The translations under genes and the position numbers were made by a program. Below are positions 4,700 to 9,550 of a stretch of DNA of 9,550 nucleotides, piece by piece (the stretch's first letter is position 1; each line of letters opens with the position of its first letter). The stretch is from an uncultured Kangiella sp. (lineage in GTDB: Bacteria > Pseudomonadota > Gammaproteobacteria > Enterobacterales > DSM-103792), in assembly GCA_946481205.1 (NCBI GenBank), contig CAMLNB010000138.1:1-9550 (forward strand), given 5' to 3'. The notes under the pieces are model-generated. The model did not search any database, was not told where the DNA came from, and was given only the letters and a program-made list of their open reading frames with translations.

Positions 4700-7129
4700 A
4701 TGGCGCAGGCAACACCCAAGAAAGTCAAAAAACCGAGCGATGTCGGCAAGAGCCCGGCGTCGGGCGGTCTTGCGTCCAAAAGTCTGCCGCCCGCCGTCAA
4801 AGCCCGGTTGCGTGAGGCCGCGATTCTGCTGGTTGGCTTGTTTGCCATTCTGCTGCTGTTGGCGCTGGCCAGTTACAGCCGTAACGATGGCGCCTGGAGC
4901 TATTACAGCAGCGATGCCGGCACCCAAAACCTGATCGGTCCGGTCGGCGCCTGGTTTGCCGATGTCAGCCAATTCCTGCTCGGTTATCCGGCGTGGTTGC
5001 TGCCACTGGCGCTGGGCTTCGTCGCGTTCATTGCATTCAAAACCCGTGAAGAACCGCTGCCAAAAGCGTTCTGGTGGACCAAGCTTGCCGGCATCATTCT
5101 GCTGTTGCTTGGCGCCGCCGGTTTGTCGGCCCGGCATTTCAGTGATCCGAGCGAGCAGCCGAGTTATCTGTCCGGTGGCGTGCTCGGTCGCGCAGTCGAT
5201 TCCGGCTTTGCCGATGCACTCAGCGGTGCCGGTTCGACGCTGGTCTTGCTGACTTTGTTTGTTGTCGGCATCACGCTTTTCACCGGCCTGTCCTGGTTCC
5301 AATTGCTGGAAGTGATTGGCCGCAAAACCCTGACACTCACGGCTGTGTTCTGGCAGCGCGCCCGTGCTTCTCGCCAGCCGCTGCCGGTCACCGAGCGTCG
5401 CGTGGCGGACCCCGATTTTGTTGATCTGAACTATGAAGAGCAGCGCGCCGCACAAATCGCCCGTGAAGTGCGGGAAGAAGCCCTGCGTCGCGACAAAGAG
5501 CGGCAGAAAGAGCGCGTAGTGCCCGTCAAGATTGAACAGCCGCTGGCTAAAGTCGAAGTCGCGCCGCGGGTGGAAAAACAGCAGCAGAAAGCCAAGCAGC
5601 AGCAGCTGTTTGAAGAGCCGATCACCGGAGATGTGCCATCGGTCAATCTGTTGGAGGAACCCGCCGCCAGCACCCGGCAAGTTTCGCAAAGCGCGCTGGA
5701 AGCGATGTCGCGACTGGTGGAAATCAAGCTGCGCGATTTTGGTGTCGATGCGCAGGTCGTTGCCGTGCATCCCGGCCCGGTGATCACCCGATTTGAACTG
5801 GATCTCGCAGCAGGGGTGAAAGTTTCGCGCGTGAGCAATTTGGCCAAAGATCTGGCGCGCGCCATGTCTGTGGTGTCGGTGCGCGTGGTCGAAGTCATTC
5901 CCGGTAAATCAACCGTTGGCTTGGAAGTGCCGAACGAGTCGCGTGAAACCGTGCGGCTGCGCGAGGTCATTGCCTCACGCGAATTTGATGATTCGAAATC
6001 GCCGATGTCGATGGTGCTGGGCAAAGACATTGCCGGCAAACCGGTCGTGGTGGATTTGGCCAAGATGCCGCACTTGCTGGTCGCCGGTACCACCGGTTCC
6101 GGTAAGTCGGTGGGCTTGAACGCCATGCTGATCAGCATGCTCTACAAGAGCAAGCCGGAAGAGCTGCGCTTGATCATGATCGACCCGAAAATGCTGGAGC
6201 TGTCGGTGTACGCTGACATTCCACATTTGTTGACGCCAGTCGTCACCGACATGAAAGACGCTGCCAACGCGCTGCGCTGGTGCGTGGTCGAGATGGATCG
6301 TCGTTACAAACTGATGGCGGCGATGGGCGTGCGCAATCTGGCCGGTTTCAACCGCAAGGTTGAAGATGCCAACAAAGCCGGCGAGCCGATTGCCGATCCG
6401 CTCTGGAAACCGGAGCTGAATCTGAACGCCGAAGCGCCGGCGTTGGAAACGCTGCCGGCGATTGTCGTCGTCATCGACGAACTCGCCGACATGATGATGA
6501 TCGTTGGCAAGAAGGTTGAAGAACTGATCGCCCGTATCGCTCAGAAAGCGCGCGCCGCCGGTATCCACCTGATTCTGGCGACGCAGCGGCCGTCGGTCGA
6601 TGTCATCACCGGTTTGATCAAGGCCAACGTGCCGACCCGGATCGCCTTCCAGGTGTCGTCGCGGATCGATTCGCGGACCATTCTGGATCAACAAGGCGCC
6701 GAGCAATTGCTGGGGCAGGGCGACATGCTCTATCTGCCGCCGGGAACTTCTGTGCCCGTGCGTGTCCATGGTGCGTACGTCGCCGATGACGAAGTGCACC
6801 GTGTGGTACAGGACTGGCGCCGCCGTGGCGCGCCGAACTATCTGGAAACGATCACCAAAGGCGGTTCCGATTCTGAATCATTGACCGGTTTGGATGGCGT
6901 TGGTGATGGTGGCGGCAGCAGCGAAGGCAGTGAGTCGGATCCGCTTTATGACGAAGCGGTGCGGTTCATTACCGAGCAGCGCCGGGTTTCGGTATCGCTG
7001 GTACAGCGCAAATTCAAGATTGGTTACAACCGGGCCGCGCGTCTGGTCGAAGAGATGGAAAATGCGGGCGTGGTCAGCTCAATGGCCTCGAACGGCAACC
7101 GCGAAGTACTAGCGCCGCCGCCTGTTTGA
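4700..7129 (+). CDS. ftsK: Cell-division DNA translocase FtsK
   Basis: An 809-residue septal protein that links division to chromosome segregation: it pumps DNA toward dif and activates XerCD. The N-terminus has four membrane segments (about 40-58, 94-113, 128-144, 178-198). A charged, Gln/Lys-rich linker runs to about 330, much shorter than in E. coli (about 1330 residues overall) but normal for the roughly 800-residue Pseudomonas-type protein. The motor carries Walker A GTTGSGKS (463-470, Lys469) and Walker [11 protein letters not shown] (588-597, Asp593/Glu594), then [20 protein letters not shown]. The last 63 residues (747-809, from [10 protein letters not shown]) form the gamma winged helix that reads KOPS. 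A TTG at 4685 could add five residues; the ATG at 4700 is preferred although its ribosome site (TGAGA) is weak. Confidence 0.97.
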   Translation: MAQATPKKVKKPSDVGKSPASGGLASKSLPPAVKARLREAAILLVGLFAILLLLALASYSRNDGAWSYYSSDAGTQNLIGPVGAWFADVSQFLLGYPAWLLPLALGFVAFIAFKTREEPLPKAFWWTKLAGIILLLLGAAGLSARHFSDPSEQPSYLSGGVLGRAVDSGFADALSGAGSTLVLLTLFVVGITLFTGLSWFQLLEVIGRKTLTLTAVFWQRARASRQPLPVTERRVADPDFVDLNYEEQRAAQIAREVREEALRRDKERQKERVVPVKIEQPLAKVEVAPRVEKQQQKAKQQQLFEEPITGDVPSVNLLEEPAASTRQVSQSALEAMSRLVEIKLRDFGVDAQVVAVHPGPVITRFELDLAAGVKVSRVSNLAKDLARAMSVVSVRVVEVIPGKSTVGLEVPNESRETVRLREVIASREFDDSKSPMSMVLGKDIAGKPVVVDLAKMPHLLVAGTTGSGKSVGLNAMLISMLYKSKPEELRLIMIDPKMLELSVYADIPHLLTPVVTDMKDAANALRWCVVEMDRRYKLMAAMGVRNLAGFNRKVEDANKAGEPIADPLWKPELNLNAEAPALETLPAIVVVIDELADMMMIVGKKVEELIARIAQKARAAGIHLILATQRPSVDVITGLIKANVPTRIAFQVSSRIDSRTILDQQGAEQLLGQGDMLYLPPGTSVPVRVHGAYVADDEVHRVVQDWRRRGAPNYLETITKGGSDSESLTGLDGVGDGGGSSEGSESDPLYDEAVRFITEQRRVSVSLVQRKFKIGYNRAARLVEEMENAGVVSSMASNGNREVLAPPPV
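6713..6720 (+). other. KOPS-like octamer GGGCAGGG inside ftsK
   Basis: GGGCAGGG fits the E. coli KOPS consensus GGGNAGGG, which FtsK gamma reads to set its direction toward dif. It encodes part of the conserved LGQGDM segment, so codon content could explain it by chance. I noticed no other exact copy on either strand of the window. It would indicate that the plus strand points toward the terminus. Confidence 0.3.
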
Positions 7130-7152
7130 ATCGAGTTCACCTGTTTTATTGG

Positions 7153-7174
7153 GGTGCGCCATGCGCACCTTTTT
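7153..7174 (+). terminator. Terminator-like hairpin between ftsK and lolA
   Basis: A perfect 7-base stem, GGTGCGC (7153-7159) and GCGCACC (7163-7169), with loop CAT is followed directly by five T residues (7170-7174). This is a short but good intrinsic terminator 23 bases after the ftsK stop. Its last T is only five bases before the lolA ribosome-binding site, so lolA needs read-through, its own promoter inside the end of ftsK, or a start just after the hairpin. Confidence 0.7.
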
Positions 7175-7189
7175 GATTTGGAGTTTGCA

Positions 7190-7810
7190 ATGAAACGTAT
7201 GATGCTGGCCGTTGTTGCAGTGTTGGGTTCCAGCGTGGCCCTGGCTGAATCAGCGGCCGACAAGCTGGCCAGCCTGACCGGCAGCTTGAACAGTTTTTCT
7301 GCCAAATATGAGCAGACGGTGCAGGGCGCTCGCAATGCCAAGGGCGAGAAGTCACGCGGGACGTTTCAATTGCAGCGGCCGGGCAAGTTCCGTTGGGAGA
7401 CCGAGTCGCCGTATCGGCAGATTCTGGTCAGCACCGGCAAAGAAATGTGGGCTTACGAGCCGGATATCGAAAGTGCAACGGTGCAGGATTTGGAAGAGGG
7501 GCTGGGTGCAACGCCAGCGCTGTTGCTGTCCAGCACGCCGAAGCAATTGATCGACAGCTTTGTCATTGAAGAAACCGGTGTCGGCATGTTCAAGCTGCTG
7601 CCCAAAGAAAGCACCGGTAACTTTGAGGAGATTCAGCTGGTGTTCGAGAACAAGGCGCTGAAGCAGTTGTTGCTCGCTGATACCTTGGGCAATCAAACGC
7701 TGGTGGTGTTCAGCAGTGTCAAAGTGAATCAGCCACTCGACGGCAAATTGTTTGAGTTCAGCCCCGGTGAGCAAGTCGATGTAATCGACAACCGGAAAAA
7801 ACAACCGTAA
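7190..7810 (+). CDS. lolA: Outer-membrane lipoprotein carrier protein LolA
   Basis: A 206-residue periplasmic chaperone that takes lipoproteins from the LolCDE transporter and passes them to the outer-membrane receptor LolB. A signal peptide is plain: MKR, the hydrophobic [16 protein letters not shown], and probable signal-peptidase I cleavage after Ala19 (ALA|ES). The mature part has the LolA fold features: [11 protein letters not shown], then [39 protein letters not shown], and [11 protein letters not shown]. An earlier GTG at 7154 would add 12 residues, but it lies in the terminator stem. GGAG (7180-7183), six bases before the ATG, sets the start at 7190. The gene follows ftsK and precedes rarA by 44 bases, the usual order in this group. 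Length and composition look normal. Confidence 0.95.
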   Translation: MKRMMLAVVAVLGSSVALAESAADKLASLTGSLNSFSAKYEQTVQGARNAKGEKSRGTFQLQRPGKFRWETESPYRQILVSTGKEMWAYEPDIESATVQDLEEGLGATPALLLSSTPKQLIDSFVIEETGVGMFKLLPKESTGNFEEIQLVFENKALKQLLLADTLGNQTLVVFSSVKVNQPLDGKLFEFSPGEQVDVIDNRKKQP

Positions 7811-7854
7811 GTCACTGCCAAAAAAGAATTCCGACGCCAACCGACGGACAACAC

Positions 7855-9165
7855 ATGCAACACGCCCCGCTGGCTGCCCGTATGCGGCCACGCACTCTCG
7901 AAGAATACGTCGGTCAGTCGCATTTGCTCGGACCGGGCAAGCCGCTGCGCCGGGTATTGGAGCAGGGACATGTTCACTCGATGATCTTCTGGGGGCCTCC
8001 GGGCACCGGCAAGACTACGCTGGCCCAGATGATTGCCACCACGGCTCACGCCGATTTCGAGAATCTCTCGGCCGTGCTGTCTGGCGTCAAAGATATTCGT
8101 GAAGCGGTTGCACGCGCCGAGCAGCGATTGGCGATGGGTCGGCGGACCTTGATGTTTGTCGATGAAGTGCATCGCTTCAATAAAGGCCAGCAGGACGCGT
8201 TTCTGCCGTATGTCGAAAACGGCACGCTGATCTTTATCGGAGCTACGACCGAGAACCCCTCGTTTGAACTCAACTCAGCGCTGCTGTCGCGAGCGCGCGT
8301 CTACGTGCTCAAGTCGCTGACGCAGGAGGAACTGCTGACGGTGCTGGACCGGGCGCTGACCGATGTCGAGCGTGGCCTCGGTGAAGTGCCGGTCGAATTT
8401 CCGCAAATGTATCGCGAGCGTTTGGCCGAAGTGGCCGACGGTGATGCCCGCAAGCTGCTGAATCTGCTTGATGTGTTGGTGGATCTGGCCGATGAGATCA
8501 ATGGCAAGAAGACCATCACCGAACAGAATTTGCGCGAACTGCTCGGCAATAAGCTGCGCCGGTTCGATAAAGGCGGCGAACAGTTCTACGACCAGATATC
8601 AGCATTGCACAAATCGGTGCGTGGCTCGGATCCCGATGCCTCGCTGTACTGGTATTGCCGCATGCTTGATGGCGGTTGTGATCCGCTGTACATCGCCCGT
8701 CGCGTTGTCCGGATGGCGATTGAAGATATCGGTAATGCCGATCCGCGCGGCCTGCAGCTGGCACTGAATGCCTGGGACGTGCAGGAGCGGCTCGGTAGTC
8801 CGGAAGGTGAATTGGCGATTGCCCAGGCAGTGGTCTATCTCGCCTGTGCCGCCAAGAGCAATGCGGTTTACACCGCTTACAACACGGCTCGCGAGGATGT
8901 GGGCAATGACACCACGCTCGATGTGCCGGTGCACCTGCGCAATGCGCCGACCAAGCTGATGAAAGAACTCGGCTATGGCAAGCAGTACCGCTATGCCCAT
9001 GACGAGCCAGACGCCTTTGCCGCGGGTGAGGTTTACTTCCCCGACAACAAGAAACCGGTGCTCTATTACGAGCCAACCCCACGGGGCCTGGAAGGTCAGA
9101 TCCGGGACAAGCTGCTCAGGCTTCGGGCGCTGAACGAGCAGGCGCGCAAAGGGAGCAAATCCTGA
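7855..9165 (+). CDS. rarA: Replication-associated recombination protein RarA (MgsA), AAA+ ATPase
   Basis: A 436-residue AAA+ ATPase related to the clamp-loader family (Mgs1/WRNIP1 in eukaryotes) that acts at stalled replication forks in the cytoplasm. Walker A is GPPGTGKT (47-54), Walker B is LMFVDE with Asp103/Glu104, followed by [19 protein letters not shown]; sensor 1 is GATTEN (129-134) and the arginine finger is in LLSRARVY. The C-terminal half carries the family-specific segments [39 protein letters not shown] and [19 protein letters not shown] used for tetramer assembly. The N-terminus PLAARMRP aligns with E. coli RarA, supporting the ATG at 7855, although only a weak ACGGACA lies upstream. 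Its stop codon overlaps the crcB start, so translation is probably coupled. Confidence 0.96.
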   Translation: MQHAPLAARMRPRTLEEYVGQSHLLGPGKPLRRVLEQGHVHSMIFWGPPGTGKTTLAQMIATTAHADFENLSAVLSGVKDIREAVARAEQRLAMGRRTLMFVDEVHRFNKGQQDAFLPYVENGTLIFIGATTENPSFELNSALLSRARVYVLKSLTQEELLTVLDRALTDVERGLGEVPVEFPQMYRERLAEVADGDARKLLNLLDVLVDLADEINGKKTITEQNLRELLGNKLRRFDKGGEQFYDQISALHKSVRGSDPDASLYWYCRMLDGGCDPLYIARRVVRMAIEDIGNADPRGLQLALNAWDVQERLGSPEGELAIAQAVVYLACAAKSNAVYTAYNTAREDVGNDTTLDVPVHLRNAPTKLMKELGYGKQYRYAHDEPDAFAAGEVYFPDNKKPVLYYEPTPRGLEGQIRDKLLRLRALNEQARKGSKS

Positions 9166-9550
9166 TGGCCGCTGCGTTCGCGCCGCTATCGCTGGTGGCC
9201 GTTGCCGCTGGTGCCGTGCTGGGCGCTTTGTTACGCTACCTGACCAATGTTGCAGCGCTGCAATGGCTCGGTCACCGCTTCCCGTGGGCGACCCTCGCCG
9301 TCAATCTCGTTGGCTGTTTTCTGGCCGGTGCCTTGCTGGCGTATCTGCTGCGCGGCGCCGTCAGTGAAGCGGCTCGGTTGTTTTGGATGGTGGGTTTTCT
9401 CGGCGCGCTGACGACCTTCTCGGCGTTTTCAGTCGAGACCCTGGCTTTGCTGCAGGCCGGAGCGCTGAGCAAGGTGGTGTTGAATATCGTGTTGAACGTG
9501 GCCGGCTCGTTGTTGGCAGTCACGGTTGGTTTCTGGCTGGTTCGTGACGT
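9165..9550 (+). CDS. crcB: Fluoride channel CrcB/Fluc, 3' end cut by the window edge
   Basis: The frame from the ATG at 9165 runs open to the right edge (128 complete codons), close to the roughly 125-130 residues of the family, so little is likely missing. CrcB (Fluc) is a small dual-topology inner-membrane dimer that lets toxic fluoride leave the cell. Four hydrophobic segments are visible (about 9-27, 42-63, 73-92, 103-126). Family signatures are GALLRYL (20-26), WATLAVNLVGCFLAG (41-55) with the conserved Asn47, and GFLGALTTFSAFSVE (77-91), where Phe85 and Phe88 fit the fluoride-coordinating phenylalanines. GGGAG (9151-9155) lies 9 bases ahead of the ATG, inside rarA. The ATGA-type overlap with the rarA stop is one base. 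No fluoride riboswitch precedes it, since rarA coding sequence does. Confidence 0.95.
   Translation, partial: MAAAFAPLSLVAVAAGAVLGALLRYLTNVAALQWLGHRFPWATLAVNLVGCFLAGALLAYLLRGAVSEAARLFWMVGFLGALTTFSAFSVETLALLQAGALSKVVLNIVLNVAGSLLAVTVGFWLVRD

Noticed and set aside
4664..5770. Long minus-strand open frame (368 codons) opposite the ftsK 5' part
   Set aside because: It is antisense to FtsK membrane and linker coding sequence and gives a low-complexity Gln/Arg-rich translation without a family match or ribosome-binding site.
5975..6799. Minus-strand open frame opposite the FtsK motor
   Set aside because: It covers the conserved Walker A and B regions antisense, with a His/Asp/Arg-rich shadow-like translation.
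7154..7189. Upstream GTG start for lolA
   Set aside because: It lies within the terminator hairpin, has no ribosome-binding site and would place 12 charged or polar residues before a clear signal peptide.
7699..7706. Chi-like octamer GCTGGTGG, also at 9191-9198
   Set aside because: Both lie in coding sequence where Leu-Val codons produce the octamer easily, and the E. coli Chi sequence need not apply to this organism.

Overview
The window looks like a chromosomal piece of a moderately GC-rich gammaproteobacterium. The protein sequences and the gene order support this. Downstream there is a housekeeping block: alanine dehydrogenase, divergent lrp, ftsK, lolA, rarA and crcB, with the start of trxB at the far left edge. 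From memory, this arrangement (trxB / ald-lrp-ftsK-lolA-rarA-crcB) recurs in gammaproteobacteria such as Shewanella and Vibrio relatives. The Lrp, RarA and FtsK proteins are clearly of gammaproteobacterial type. I cannot name the genus from sequence alone.

Layout, left to right. Positions 1-77 hold the first codons of trxB on the minus strand. A gene-free stretch of about 325 bases follows, up to a hairpin terminator near 402-428. Next comes a minus-strand polytopic membrane protein of the DUF1624/HGSNAT-like acyltransferase group (453-1568). Divergent from it is a plus-strand pair: an SRPBCC (START/Bet v1-like) ligand-binding protein (1760-2224), overlapped by 49 bases by a MerR-family regulator (2176-2745). 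A strong bidirectional terminator (2754-2787) separates merR from the convergent alanine dehydrogenase gene (2815-3933, minus). An AT-rich 194-base divergent control region separates ald from lrp (4128-4616). After lrp come ftsK (4700-7129), lolA (7190-7810), rarA (7855-9165) and crcB (9165 to the right edge, incomplete).

How the parts work together. Ald and Lrp form a typical amino-acid pair: Lrp-family proteins sense leucine or alanine and often control alanine catabolism from a shared divergent promoter region. FtsK (division-septum DNA translocase), LolA (periplasmic lipoprotein carrier), RarA (replication-fork AAA+ ATPase) and CrcB (fluoride channel) are neighbours by conserved order rather than by a shared pathway. 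The trxB-side insertion (membrane acyltransferase, SRPBCC protein, MerR) is the only accessory-looking part.

I found no mobile element, CRISPR array, tRNA or rRNA, and no clear case for a wholly new system. The most interesting points are the overlapping SRPBCC-MerR pair, whose regulator has no cysteine, a terminator-like hairpin just ahead of the lolA ribosome-binding site, and a possible Lrp site inside the probable lrp promoter.
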